Part shown: one piece after another, positions 45,535 through 54,876 of the stretch
Position numbering within the stretch: the stretch's first letter is position 1
Layout of the letters: each line of letters begins with the position of its first letter
Origin: CAZRSW01 sp964602845
Lineage (GTDB): Bacteria > Chloroflexota > Dehalococcoidia > Lucifugimonadales > UBA826
Assembly: GCA_964602845.1 (NCBI GenBank)
Contig: CAZRSW010000008.1
Coordinates: 9,032 to 73,031 of the forward strand
Length of the DNA stretch: 64,000 bases
Reading direction: 5' to 3'
Made by a program: the position numbers and the translations under genes
Notes under the pieces: model-generated
The model's input: only the letters and a program-made list of their open reading frames with translations
Told to the model about the DNA's origin: nothing
Databases searched by the model: none

Positions 45535-46853
45535 TGCGTTATACAGGGTATGAGCTTTCCCATAAAGCTCTTGAGATTATTAGGAAGACTCGACAGTCAG
45601 GGACGCCGGATTGGGTTACTGAGTCAGCTTATGACTTATTTGGAGAGCGAATGGGCATTGACGAGTTTGTTTTGCGCATTATCAATGAGGTCAGAGCCGG
45701 CGGAGATAGATCGGTCATTAATTTAACCGAAAAAATTGAAGGTGAGCGAATAGAATCCGTTGTTGTGCCCGAAGATGAAATGAAAAATGCCTATAAAGAA
45801 ACACCTTCAAAACTGAGGGATTCTCTTGAAAGAATGGCGGAAAGGATTGAATCGTTTCATTCTCGAAGTATGCCCATAACTTGGAATGACGATGTTGCGG
45901 GTTATGGTCAGAAGTTCATTCCAGTGGAATCCGTTGGTGTATATGTGCCTGGAGGTACAGCGAAGTATCCATCTACTGTACTCATGACGGCTGTACCCGC
46001 GCGTGTGGCGGGTGTGAGTGACGTTTCTTTAGCCTGTCCAGTGTATGAAGATGGGTTGCCTGCAAAATCTGTTTTGGCTGCTGGATATATTGCGGGTGTT
46101 TCAACCGTTTACAGGATCGGTGGAGTTCAGGCGATAGCATCTTTGGCTTATGGAACTGAATCGGTCCGTAATGTAGATCTTATATGTGGACCAGGAAACC
46201 TATTGGTTACACTAGCCAAGAAGGCTGTATTTGGGGATGTGGGAATTGATGGATTGTATGGACCCACGGAGACAGTGTTATTAGCAGATGATAGTGCGAA
46301 CCCCGTGTTGTGCGCGGCCGATCTAATAGCCCAAGCTGAACACGATCAAAGGGCTATCCCGATATTGATAACTTCATCTGAAAGCCTGGCAGATGAAGTG
46401 GAAGAGCAAATAAACATCCGACTACCAAAAGCTGAAAGAAAGGATATAGCTAAAGGTTCAATCGATAGCAATGGGATCATAAGTATTGTTGAAACTGATG
46501 CGGAAGCAATCGCACTTGTGAATGAATTTGCACCTGAGCACTTATGTATCTTGTCAGAAAATGCTGGTCGTATTTTGCCTTCGGTCAAAAATGCCGGGAT
46601 GATTTTCATTGGTGAATATTCTCATGAGGTGTTGGGGGATTACGGCGCTGGTCCAAGCCATGTGATGCCGACGGGAGGGACCGCAAAATTTAATGCCGGT
46701 TTAGGGGTACATACTTTTTTAAAACCTGTACCCGTAGTATCTATACCTAGGGAGACTGCATTGAGTATCATAGATGATGTGTCTGAGATTGCGAGAGAGG
46801 AAGGGTTAACCGCTCACGCCGAGGCGGCCGAGGTAAGACGAGAGTTTGAGTAG
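45531..46853 (+). CDS. hisD: histidinol dehydrogenase
   Basis: NAD-dependent, zinc-containing oxidation of L-histidinol to L-histidine, the last two steps of the pathway. The 440-residue protein has VPGGTAKYPSTVLMTAVPARVAGV, GVQAIASLAYGTESV, LICGPGN and the signature DGLYGPTETVLLADDSANP, AADLIAQAEHDQRA and EFAPEHL. Start ATG overlaps the preceding stop by 4 nt; a second ATG follows directly. Confidence 0.96.
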   Translation: MMRYTGYELSHKALEIIRKTRQSGTPDWVTESAYDLFGERMGIDEFVLRIINEVRAGGDRSVINLTEKIEGERIESVVVPEDEMKNAYKETPSKLRDSLERMAERIESFHSRSMPITWNDDVAGYGQKFIPVESVGVYVPGGTAKYPSTVLMTAVPARVAGVSDVSLACPVYEDGLPAKSVLAAGYIAGVSTVYRIGGVQAIASLAYGTESVRNVDLICGPGNLLVTLAKKAVFGDVGIDGLYGPTETVLLADDSANPVLCAADLIAQAEHDQRAIPILITSSESLADEVEEQINIRLPKAERKDIAKGSIDSNGIISIVETDAEAIALVNEFAPEHLCILSENAGRILPSVKNAGMIFIGEYSHEVLGDYGAGPSHVMPTGGTAKFNAGLGVHTFLKPVPVVSIPRETALSIIDDVSEIAREEGLTAHAEAAEVRREFE

Positions 46854-46897
46854 ATTGATAATTTCTTTCGCCTATGTTGGGAGTGCAAAATAATTAG

Positions 46898-47998
46898 ATG
46901 GACATTGATAGTTTTATCAGGCCTCACTTGTTGAACCTTAGAACCTATGATGCTGTTGTGGCCCCGGATGTACTAGCATCCAAGGCCGGAATTCCAGAGC
47001 GCAATATCGTGAAGCTCAACGGTAATGAAAATCCTTATGGATGCTCTCCTCTCGTAAGGGAGGCAGTGTTAAAGGTCCCAATGCATATATATCCGGATCC
47101 TGAGCAAAGTAAGATGCGCGAGGCCTTGTCAAAGTATACGGGGCTTGATCCAGGGAATATAGTGGTTGGGGCAGGGGCCGATGAGCTTATTGATCTTCTG
47201 TTTCGACTATTCGTTTCACCTGGGGATACTATACTAGACTTTGAGCCAACTTTCGGGATGTACAGTTTTTGCGCAAATGTTGCTGGCGGTAAGGTGCTAT
47301 TTGTACAAAGGGACGATGAATTCGAAATCGATGTAGAAGAGGCTATCGCTGCTATAAACAACTCTACTAAGATTATATTTGTAACTTCTCCGAATAATCC
47401 AACAGGTAACTTGGTTAAACGCGACCAACTTATTCGGCTTTTGTCTACCGGGTTAATCGTTGTGGTTGATGAAGCATATTACGAATTCTCGGGGGAAACT
47501 TCACAGGATCTCGTTGAAGACAATGAAAATTTGATTATTCTTCGTACATTTAGTAAGTGGGCAGGATTAGCTGGACTTCGGGTAGGGTATGGGATAATGC
47601 ATCCAAAAGTAGCCAGGCATTTCATGGATATTAAGCCTCCATATAATGTAAATATAGCCGCAGAAGCCGCAATGATCGCTTCTTTACAGGATTCAGAATA
47701 TCTCTTAAACAATGTGTCAAAGATAGTCACCGAACGGATCCGTATGTTTGATTTGTTGAGTGATATAAACGGAATGAAGGTTTGGCCTTCCCACGGAAAT
47801 TTCATTTTATGTGAGTTTGCACAAAATCAGGCTAGGATTGTATACGAATTTCTGGTTATGAAGGGTATATTTGTAAGGAAATATGATTCTGATAGGCTGA
47901 AAGATAGTATCAGGGTGGCTGTCGGGACTCCGAGTCAAACAGATGCATTTATAGATTCGATTCGCAAATCAATGTTAAACGAAAGGGGAAATGGGTGA
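46898..47998 (+). CDS. hisC: histidinol-phosphate aminotransferase
   Basis: PLP enzyme making histidinol phosphate from imidazole acetol phosphate. The 366-residue class II/I aminotransferase has KLNGNENPYGCSPLVREAV, GAGADELIDLLFRLFVSPGD, SPNNPTGNLV, VVVDEAYYEFSGE with PLP-binding Asp/Tyr, and RTFSKWAGLAGLRVGYG with Schiff-base Lys. Overlaps hisB by 4 nt (GTGA). Confidence 0.96.
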   Translation: MDIDSFIRPHLLNLRTYDAVVAPDVLASKAGIPERNIVKLNGNENPYGCSPLVREAVLKVPMHIYPDPEQSKMREALSKYTGLDPGNIVVGAGADELIDLLFRLFVSPGDTILDFEPTFGMYSFCANVAGGKVLFVQRDDEFEIDVEEAIAAINNSTKIIFVTSPNNPTGNLVKRDQLIRLLSTGLIVVVDEAYYEFSGETSQDLVEDNENLIILRTFSKWAGLAGLRVGYGIMHPKVARHFMDIKPPYNVNIAAEAAMIASLQDSEYLLNNVSKIVTERIRMFDLLSDINGMKVWPSHGNFILCEFAQNQARIVYEFLVMKGIFVRKYDSDRLKDSIRVAVGTPSQTDAFIDSIRKSMLNERGNG

Positions 47999-48591
47999 AT
48001 TTCCGAAGTTCCAAACAGGCGAGGAAAACAGGCGAGACTGATGTACAAATATCGATCGATATAGATGGATCTGGTAATTACCATATAGAAACGGGCAACG
48101 GTATGTTTAATCATTTACTAGCCCAATTAGCAAGGCATGGATTAATAGATATTGATATAGAGGTGCAGGGTGATGTAGAAGTGGGTTGGCACCATATCGT
48201 GGAAGATACGGCGATCGTCTTGGGCCATGCATTTAAGGAAGCTGTAGGTGAAGGAAGAGGTATAACTAGAGTGGGGAATGCAATTGTCCCTTTGGATGAA
48301 GCGTTGGTCCTATCCGTGATAGATTACAGCGGGCGTGGCTATTCTGTGATTGATGTTCCTCTTGGTCAGAGTGATTTGGGAGAGCTCCCATCCGATCTTG
48401 TAAGGCATTTTCTTGAAACTTTTTCAAGAGAAGGTTGTTTCAATCTCCATGTTAAAGCGATGGCGGGTATGAACAATCATCACATCGCTGAGGCTGTTTT
48501 TAAGAGCTTAGCCAGGGCGCTTAGGATGGCCCTTTCTCGTGATGAGCCTTTGGGTCAGGAAGTACCTAGTACTAAGGGTGTTATTGGATAG
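47995..48591 (+). CDS. hisB: imidazoleglycerol-phosphate dehydratase
   Basis: Dehydrates imidazole glycerol phosphate in histidine synthesis. At 198 residues it is the monofunctional bacterial form. Mn-binding signatures: GNGMFNHLLAQLARHGLIDIDIEVQGD, GWHHIVEDTAIVLGHAF and AMAGMNNHHIAEAVFKSLARAL. The start is GTG at 47995, overlapping hisC. The 3' end overlaps purS (minus strand) by 11 nt, tail to tail. hisH, hisA, hisF and hisI are not in the window. Confidence 0.97.
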   Translation: MNFRSSKQARKTGETDVQISIDIDGSGNYHIETGNGMFNHLLAQLARHGLIDIDIEVQGDVEVGWHHIVEDTAIVLGHAFKEAVGEGRGITRVGNAIVPLDEALVLSVIDYSGRGYSVIDVPLGQSDLGELPSDLVRHFLETFSREGCFNLHVKAMAGMNNHHIAEAVFKSLARALRMALSRDEPLGQEVPSTKGVIG

Positions 48592-48841
48592 TCGATTTGG
48601 TCAGTTCCAATTGATAGTCCTCAATGATGGGGTTGGTCAACAGTTTTTCACACATAGTTGTAATAGCTTGCTTCGCCGTGTCAGCGGAGTCTTCTTCGAG
48701 AGTCAAGTGAATCAATTTACCGGTTCGGATTTTGCTGACAGATTGGAATCCCATTCTCTTTAAACTTTTATATATTGTTTGACCCTCCGGGTCACTGACC
48801 GATTCTCTGAGGCTGATGTATATTTTAGCGTCAAACATCAT
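48581..48841 (-). CDS. purS: phosphoribosylformylglycinamidine synthase subunit PurS
   Basis: Small scaffold subunit linking PurL and PurQ in the FGAM synthase complex. The 86-residue protein has KIYISLRESVSDPEGQTIYKSLKRMGFQSVSKIRTGKLIHLTLE, matching the family. Two ATGs lie at the start (48841, 48838). Normally followed by purQ and purL, but here the gene is last in the operon and runs into the hisB end. It overlaps hisB by 11 nt. Confidence 0.93.
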   Translation of the reverse strand: MMFDAKIYISLRESVSDPEGQTIYKSLKRMGFQSVSKIRTGKLIHLTLEEDSADTAKQAITTMCEKLLTNPIIEDYQLELTKSTIQ

Positions 48842-48843
48842 AG

Positions 48844-49485
48844 CTAATTGGCGTAAGGCTCTGGTGCGTTGGGTGAGCTTTCATGTGAGTTGATAAACTT
48901 CTTTATTCTCCCAGCGTCATATGTATCAAAGGAATCTATAAAGGTCCAGGCGGTGACAGCAATAGTGGTGCTCATGTCCGGATACGGTGATAGAAGTACC
49001 TTTAGATTATTTGACCGGGCCTCAGCAACGATTTCTTTCAAGTTTTCGACAAGCTGTTCACATTCCTGAGGGCAATTATAGGTGATGGAAATACCGCCAT
49101 GTTCCAAGTTGTGAAGGCGGCGTTCTTCCTGTATGTATTGGGTGTGGATTCCCCATTTGACTGGTGCTAAGGGCTGAGGGTAGTGCCATCCTGACGTAGC
49201 AGGAACGGAGTTGTAGGGTGGATGTGTTGCGCCTTCCTCTATGTGATCGCGTCCTTGAGATTCGATGCGCTGACCGGGCCCATCCGGGTTCCCACTGGAA
49301 AAGAGGCCGTCTAATGGGATACTTGGTAGGAATAGGGATAGTATGAATAGGCCTGCGATTGAGGCTACAGCTAATCCTCCTAACCAGCGTATGACTTTTC
49401 GGCGATTGTGCCTTCTGGACCTTCTTGCTGCTCTCGCTTGTGTGGGAGTTAGTTTATTGCTTTGTTTTGGTTGTTTATTTGCCAT
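48844..49485 (-). CDS. DUF3105 family membrane-anchored protein
   Basis: A 213-residue protein with a basic head (TPTQARAARRSRRHNRRKVIRW), one N-terminal membrane helix (GLAVASIAGLFILSLFL) and an outside domain of DUF3105: HPPYNSVPATSGWHYPQPLAPVKWGIHTQYIQEERRLHNLEHGGISITYNC with conserved His/Trp/Cys. Function of DUF3105 is unknown to me. It sits 34 nt after purC and 2 nt before purS in the pur operon, an unexpected place for a membrane-anchored protein. Confidence 0.85.
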   Translation of the reverse strand: MANKQPKQSNKLTPTQARAARRSRRHNRRKVIRWLGGLAVASIAGLFILSLFLPSIPLDGLFSSGNPDGPGQRIESQGRDHIEEGATHPPYNSVPATSGWHYPQPLAPVKWGIHTQYIQEERRLHNLEHGGISITYNCPQECEQLVENLKEIVAEARSNNLKVLLSPYPDMSTTIAVTAWTFIDSFDTYDAGRIKKFINSHESSPNAPEPYAN

Positions 49486-49519
49486 GTCTTTGGGTCACAT
49501 ATGCTCTAGTATATTACGT

Positions 49520-50401
49520 TCATCGGATATTTGTATTAGTTATTCTGCGGAAAGCCTCATGGTATCTTTTCTGTGTCTTGCACACAATATCTTCTGGAAT
49601 CATTGGAGCCGGTGGTTCTCGGTTCCAGCCTTGCGATAATAGCCAGTCTCTCACGTATTGCTTATCATAATTAACCGGGTTGTCTGCCATGGGATCTTGC
49701 TTGTCCCAGAATCTGCTGGAATCAGGAGTAAGTAACTCGTCTATAAGAGTGATTGTGCCTGCTATGATCCCAAATTCCATTTTTGTATCAGCTATAATTA
49801 TATTCCTATTCAGGGCGTATTCATGAGCGAATGAATATACTTTTAAGGTTATGTCTTTTAACTCTTCTGTTAAGTCAGCCCCGATCAATGACGCCATCAT
49901 ATCTACTGTAATGTTTTCATCATGGCCTTCATTCGATTTTGTAGCGGGCGTAAATATTGGTTCGGGGAATCGGTCGCCCTCTCTTAAACCTTTCGGCATC
50001 GGTGTACCTGCTATTTTCCCCGTGGATTTGTACTCTTGTAAGGCTGACCCGGTTATATATCCTCTGGCGACGCATTCTATATCGATGCGTTTTGCTTTCT
50101 TGACTACCATGGATCTGCGTTTAATTTCGGCTGATAGATTGGATTTGGGATCATCGAGTGTCAAACCGACAAAATGGTTCGGTACGATATGTGTCGTGAT
50201 ATTAAACCAAAAAGCTGATAATTGGTTCAGAACGATACCTTTCCCTGGAATTGGGTTTGGCAGGACGACGTCGTAAGCTGATATTCTATCTGTGCACACC
50301 ATGAGTAGTTTATTACTAGATAACTCGTGGGAGTCCCTTACTTTACCTCGGTGGACTAACTTTGGCAGTTTATTGGTACCTGTAGGTTCAAAAGTCGGCA
50401 T
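49520..50401 (-). CDS. purC: phosphoribosylaminoimidazole-succinocarboxamide synthase
   Basis: Joins CAIR and aspartate in purine synthesis with ATP. The 293-residue protein has KLVHRGKVRDSHELSSNKLLMVCTDRISAYD, the SAICAR synthetase core IECVARGYITGSALQEY, and NRNIIIADTKMEFGI. The length and N-terminus resemble the yeast-type (longer) PurC class. Starts 2 nt after the purB stop. Confidence 0.96.
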   Translation of the reverse strand: MPTFEPTGTNKLPKLVHRGKVRDSHELSSNKLLMVCTDRISAYDVVLPNPIPGKGIVLNQLSAFWFNITTHIVPNHFVGLTLDDPKSNLSAEIKRRSMVVKKAKRIDIECVARGYITGSALQEYKSTGKIAGTPMPKGLREGDRFPEPIFTPATKSNEGHDENITVDMMASLIGADLTEELKDITLKVYSFAHEYALNRNIIIADTKMEFGIIAGTITLIDELLTPDSSRFWDKQDPMADNPVNYDKQYVRDWLLSQGWNREPPAPMIPEDIVCKTQKRYHEAFRRITNTNIR

Positions 50402-50403
50402 GA

Positions 50404-51696
50404 TTATCTTAAAGTCGCCTTGTTAAAAATATCGTCGATATGTTTTGTGTAGTTATTGTAGTTGAATAGAGTGGTTAAATCTTCTTCAGATAGAAGGTCT
50501 TTAACTCGAATGTCTCTTTTTATTAATTCACGGAAATCGTGACCTTGGTCCCAGGTTTTCATGGAGTTTTCTTGGACAACTTTATAAGCTTCAGTGCGCG
50601 TTAGACCTTTTTCAACCAATAGGAGCATTGTCTTTTGGGAGAAAAGCAATCCTTTAGTGAGTTCAATATTGTCCAACATTCGGTCTTCATACACATTGAG
50701 ATTCTTGATGACACCGGCGAGTAAGTTAGTTATATAGTCTAACGCCAGACAGGAGTCCGGCAAGATGATTCTTTCGGCTGATGAATGGCTGATATCCCTT
50801 TCTCCCCATAGGGCTACATTTTCCATTGCAGTTATGGAGTGACCCCTTATCAGCCTAGCTAGACCGCAAACCCTCTCTGTCAACTCGGGATTTCTCTTAT
50901 GGGGCATCGAAGAGGATCCAGTTTGATGTTCCCCAAAAGGTTCCTCTACCTCGCGTATCTCTGTGCGTTGTAAGGCTCTGATCTCAGTGGCAATTTTTTC
51001 TAAAGTGGCTGCGATGAGGGCAAGTGTTGTAACGAAGTGAGCATGCCGATCTCGCTGGATAATTTGGTTAGATATAGGAGCTGGTTTCAGTCCTAACTGG
51101 GAGCAAACTTCTAATTCTATGGAAGGTGGCATGGTGGCGTGGGTTCCCACCGGCCCCGATAATTTCCCTACTGAAATATTGGATTTGGCTTCACTTAGTC
51201 GCTTTCTGCTCCGGTTGATTTCGTCCCACCACAAAGCCATTTTAAGGCCGAATGTTATTGGTTCCGCGTGGACTCCATGTGTGCGGCCGATCATCAAGGA
51301 ATATTTGTATTGCTGTGCTTTTTCTTTTAAGTTGTTGGATAGTATTGTCAACTCTTGATCTAGAGCTTCACTTGATTGCATCAATTGAATGCTCGTGGCT
51401 GTGTCCCATATGTCGCTCGTGGTTAAGCCTTGATGAATCCATCTGCCTTCGGGGCCCATACTGTGAGTGACAGACTGCAGGAACGCCGTCATATCATGCT
51501 TTGTTTTGTCAAGGGTTTCCTGAAAGACACTGAAGTCGTATTCAGCCTGACGGATCTTATTCATCTCTTCAGGAGATATTAATCCTGTTTTGGCCCAGGC
51601 TTCACATACGGCTATCTCGATCTGTAGCCAGATGTCATATTTGTTTTGATCAGACCAAATTGATTTCATGCCGGCTCTTGAATATCTTTCAATCAT
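50404..51696 (-). CDS. purB: adenylosuccinate lyase
   Basis: Cleaves SAICAR and adenylosuccinate, releasing fumarate, in purine synthesis. The 430-residue protein carries the fumarase/aspartase-superfamily signature GSSSMPHKRNPE, GRTHGVHAEPITFG and LTTSDIWDTATSIQL. AGGTG is about 8 nt before the ATG. 47 nt after purD. Confidence 0.97.
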   Translation of the reverse strand: MIERYSRAGMKSIWSDQNKYDIWLQIEIAVCEAWAKTGLISPEEMNKIRQAEYDFSVFQETLDKTKHDMTAFLQSVTHSMGPEGRWIHQGLTTSDIWDTATSIQLMQSSEALDQELTILSNNLKEKAQQYKYSLMIGRTHGVHAEPITFGLKMALWWDEINRSRKRLSEAKSNISVGKLSGPVGTHATMPPSIELEVCSQLGLKPAPISNQIIQRDRHAHFVTTLALIAATLEKIATEIRALQRTEIREVEEPFGEHQTGSSSMPHKRNPELTERVCGLARLIRGHSITAMENVALWGERDISHSSAERIILPDSCLALDYITNLLAGVIKNLNVYEDRMLDNIELTKGLLFSQKTMLLLVEKGLTRTEAYKVVQENSMKTWDQGHDFRELIKRDIRVKDLLSEEDLTTLFNYNNYTKHIDDIFNKATLR

Positions 51697-51743
51697 TATT
51701 TACACCTGATAAGTACGTATGTTATTTAGCTCTAAATATTTGA

Positions 51744-53003
51744 TCACCGAGACGCTATATCTCGTCTGACATATTTATCTTTGAAGTCAATTTTATCTAT
51801 ATTCTGGTATACAATGTCGGACGTTTCGTAAATGCTTGATCCTGTAGCACACACCGACAATACCCGCCCGCCATTTGTAACGACACTACCTGACTCATTC
51901 GTTCGGGTCCCTGCATGAAAAATATTGACCGGATCTTTTATCTTATGTAGGCCACTAATCTCATACCCTGTATTGTATTTCGCAGGATATCCTCCCGATG
52001 CCATCACTACAGAAACGCTTGCTTTATCATCCCATATCACGTCTTTCGGTCCAAGATTACCATGTACACAGCTTTTGAATACATTCAACAAATCAGTCTG
52101 CAGTAAGGGAATTATCACCTGAGTTTCCGGGTCTCCCAGTCTGCAATTAAATTCAACGACTTTGGGGCCTTCAGCTGTGATCATTAGTCCTGCAAATATT
52201 GTTCCTATGAATGGAGCTACATCGGTTTGCATAGCTCTGATAATAGGCTTTAAAATTTCGGTTGTTATTTCGTTTTCAAGTGATGGGGACCAAAATGAGG
52301 GCGGAGAAAAAGCTCCCATACCCCCAGTGTTGAGTCCGGTATCTCCCTCTCCGATTCTTTTGTGGTCGCATGCCGCGATAATAGGAGATATATTTGTGCC
52401 ATCTGTGAAGGTAAAAACACTTACTTCGGGCCCTACAAGGAATTCCTCTATCAGTATCAATTTTCCAGCATCTCCGAATATACGGGTAACCATGAGATCT
52501 TTGATAGCTTTATAGGCTTCCTTTTCATCTCTGCAAATGTATACGCCTTTCCCTGAAGCTAATCCGTCTGCTTTTATCACTGTCGGGTATGTTGTAAGTT
52601 GTTTTAAATGTGTAGCCGCTTGTTTGTGGTCATGAAACAGGGTTGAGTTAGCGGTTGGGATGTGCCACTTACGCATTAGTGATTTGGCAAATGATTTACT
52701 AGATTCTAGTCTTGCTGGTCCAGCTTTTGGACCGAAAATGTCACGATTATTATCAGAAAACCTGTCAACAATACCAGCCGCTAATGGTGCCTCTGGCCCT
52801 ACGATTGTGAGGTCCACATCTTGAGACTCAACAAAATGAAGCAGCCCTTCTAAGTCCGTCTCGGTGATATCTATGTTGGTTCCAAATGATGAGGTGCCAG
52901 CGTTGCCCGGAGCTATGAATAGTTGCGTTAAAAGAGCGCTCTGGCTTATTTTCCAAGCTAGTGCATGTTCTCTACCTCCACCACCTACGAGTAGTACTTT
53001 CAC
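51744..53003 (-). CDS. purD: phosphoribosylamine-glycine ligase
   Basis: Makes GAR from phosphoribosylamine and glycine with ATP. The 419-residue ATP-grasp protein starts KVLLVGGGGREHALAWKISQS, then LTIVGPEAPLAAGIVD, TVIKADGLASGKGVYIC and VEFNCRLGDPETQV. The start is GTG at 53003 with GAGGAG about 11 nt upstream. Confidence 0.97.
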   Translation of the reverse strand: MKVLLVGGGGREHALAWKISQSALLTQLFIAPGNAGTSSFGTNIDITETDLEGLLHFVESQDVDLTIVGPEAPLAAGIVDRFSDNNRDIFGPKAGPARLESSKSFAKSLMRKWHIPTANSTLFHDHKQAATHLKQLTTYPTVIKADGLASGKGVYICRDEKEAYKAIKDLMVTRIFGDAGKLILIEEFLVGPEVSVFTFTDGTNISPIIAACDHKRIGEGDTGLNTGGMGAFSPPSFWSPSLENEITTEILKPIIRAMQTDVAPFIGTIFAGLMITAEGPKVVEFNCRLGDPETQVIIPLLQTDLLNVFKSCVHGNLGPKDVIWDDKASVSVVMASGGYPAKYNTGYEISGLHKIKDPVNIFHAGTRTNESGSVVTNGGRVLSVCATGSSIYETSDIVYQNIDKIDFKDKYVRRDIASR

Positions 53004-53102
53004 GAATCCAATTGCTCCTCACTTTGATATTGGCCTACTTGAGTTTTATTGGTGGGAATCCCCTTATCGGTACATTTCCCCCTGCTAATTACCAAGTAGA
53101 GA

Positions 53103-54773
53103 TTATTCCCACTCTATAGTCCCTGGTGGCTTACTTGTAATGTCAAATACAACCCGGTTGACGTTCTCTACTTCGTTGGATATCCTGCTTGATATTTTTG
53201 CAAGGACTTCGTAAGGTAACCTTGCCCAATCCGCGGTCATGGCGTCGTCACTTTTGACCGCTCTTATCGCAATTACATGTCCATAGGTTCTAAAGTCACC
53301 TGTGACCCCTACAGACTTAGAGTCTGTTAAAACAGCGAATGTTTGCCACAATTCCTGGTATAAATTATTCGCTTTGATCTCGTCCATCACAATCCAATCG
53401 GATTCTTGCAAAGTGGCCAGTTTTTGGTGAGTTACTTCACCGATGATTCGAATGGCGAGGCCCGGTCCTGGAAAAGGTTGTCTGTAGACCATCTCTTCTG
53501 GTAGCCCCAGCTCCAATCCAACTTCTCGTACTTCGTCCTTGAATAAGTATCTGAGAGGTTCTACGAGCTCCAATTTCATATGATCCGGCAGCCCGCCAAC
53601 GTTGTGGTGGGTCTTGATGGTTGCAGAAACAGAATTTTCTGAATTCTCACTCTCGATTACATCTGGGTAAAGGGTGCCTTGTGTTAGGAAATCCACCTGA
53701 CCCAGTCTGGCCGCTTCTTCGTCGAATACCTTAATAAATTCTTGCCCAATGATTTTCCGTTTTTCCTCAGGGTCAACGATCCCTTTTAAGGCTGACAAAA
53801 ATCTTTTAGATGACTCGCTGAATACCAAGTTTACCTCTAGGTATTTTTCGAAAGTGCTTCGTACCCGTTCAGGTTCTTCTTTTCTCATTAAGCCATTATC
53901 CACAAAAATACATGTGAGCTGGTCTCCAACAGCTTGGTGTACCAAAGTGGCTGCTACAGCGGAGTCGACGCCGCCAGAAAGTGCACATATTACTTTGCCA
54001 GATCCCACTTGATCTCTAATATTTTGGATAGAGGTATTGACGAAATTCTGAGGAGTCCATAGTGTTCCTACTTTGCAAATCTCATACAGGAAATTATCAA
54101 TGATATCCTTGCCTTGCGGCGTATGTACAACTTCTGGATGGAACTGTATTCCAATTATTCCGCTCCCATTGCTTATTGCAGCGATAGGGGCATTGTCTGT
54201 ATATGCTGTTGGGAAAAACTTGGGAGGCAGTTCGGTAATTTGGTCTGCATGACTCATCCACACAGGTATAGAAGTTGGGATGTTTTGGAATAATAGGTCA
54301 TCGCCTGTATTTTGGTGCAAAATAGCATGGCCGTATTCTCTTTTGTTAGCTAGAGAAACTGCGCCCCCTAACTGGTGCACCATGACCTGCATACCGTAGC
54401 ATATTCCTAGTACGGGTAGGTTGGATTCGTATACCCACATGGGAGCAGAGGGGGCATCGTCGTCGTATACACTCGACGGGCCACCAGATAGCACTATCCC
54501 TTTGGGGTTGAGTTCTTGTATGGAGTCCCAGGTGGCCTGGAATGAAACTATTTCACAGTAAACCTTACTTTCCCTAATTCGTCTTGCTATAAGCCTGCTG
54601 TACTGTGATCCAAAGTCGACGACTATTATGGATTCTCTATGGAGTTGATGTTCAGTGGGATCTTGCTTTGAGAAACTTTCCTTTTCTTGGGAGATTTCAA
54701 GATAGGCGGAAACCTCCAGATCGTCGCTTGATGAAATACGGCGTGATTTTCCTGAGTCGGGAGTGGTTTCCAT
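53103..54773 (-). CDS. guaA: GMP synthase (glutamine-hydrolysing)
   Basis: Converts XMP to GMP using glutamine. Domain order: class I glutamine amidotransferase (DFGSQYSRLIARR, catalytic Cys in GICYGMQVMVHQLGG, His in GIQFHPEVVHT), ATP-pyrophosphatase (ALSGGVDSAVAATLV) and dimerisation domain (YRQPFPGPGLAIRI ... FDITSKPPGTIEWE). At 556 residues it is about 45 longer than usual because of an N-terminal extension before IIVVDFGSQY, polar and Ser-rich. No alternative ATG/GTG/TTG lies nearer the core, so the extension appears real. First gene of the pur operon; divergent from tsaC. Confidence 0.95.
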   Translation of the reverse strand: METTPDSGKSRRISSSDDLEVSAYLEISQEKESFSKQDPTEHQLHRESIIVVDFGSQYSRLIARRIRESKVYCEIVSFQATWDSIQELNPKGIVLSGGPSSVYDDDAPSAPMWVYESNLPVLGICYGMQVMVHQLGGAVSLANKREYGHAILHQNTGDDLLFQNIPTSIPVWMSHADQITELPPKFFPTAYTDNAPIAAISNGSGIIGIQFHPEVVHTPQGKDIIDNFLYEICKVGTLWTPQNFVNTSIQNIRDQVGSGKVICALSGGVDSAVAATLVHQAVGDQLTCIFVDNGLMRKEEPERVRSTFEKYLEVNLVFSESSKRFLSALKGIVDPEEKRKIIGQEFIKVFDEEAARLGQVDFLTQGTLYPDVIESENSENSVSATIKTHHNVGGLPDHMKLELVEPLRYLFKDEVREVGLELGLPEEMVYRQPFPGPGLAIRIIGEVTHQKLATLQESDWIVMDEIKANNLYQELWQTFAVLTDSKSVGVTGDFRTYGHVIAIRAVKSDDAMTADWARLPYEVLAKISSRISNEVENVNRVVFDITSKPPGTIEWE

Positions 54774-54776
54774 ATA

Positions 54777-54806
54777 TTAATTGACTTCCTTTGATTATGC
54801 TATACT
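54777..54806 (+). promoter_or_regulatory. candidate extended -10 promoter for tsaC cluster
   Basis: TGCTATACT at 54798-54806 is an extended -10 (TGn plus TATACT). A weak -35 TTAATT lies at 54777-54782 with an 18-nt spacer. It is in the divergent guaA-tsaC interval; predicted transcription begins near 54813. Confidence 0.4.
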
Positions 54807-54824
54807 TCGGTTCAGCTGAATTTG

Positions 54825-54840
54825 AAGGAATTTTCCCATT
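54825..54840 (+). promoter_or_regulatory. candidate ATT start and Shine-Dalgarno for tsaC
   Basis: AAGGA (54825-54829), an 8-nt spacer and ATT (54838-54840), in frame with tsaC. The 13 extra codons include the start of the N-terminal helix (SSNQESLALAANIL) that precedes LLDGG in the family. No ATG or GTG is available in frame upstream of the TTG at 54877. Confidence 0.4.
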
Positions 54841-54876
54841 CTCTGTGTAGTAAGTAGTAATCAAGAATCGTTAGCT

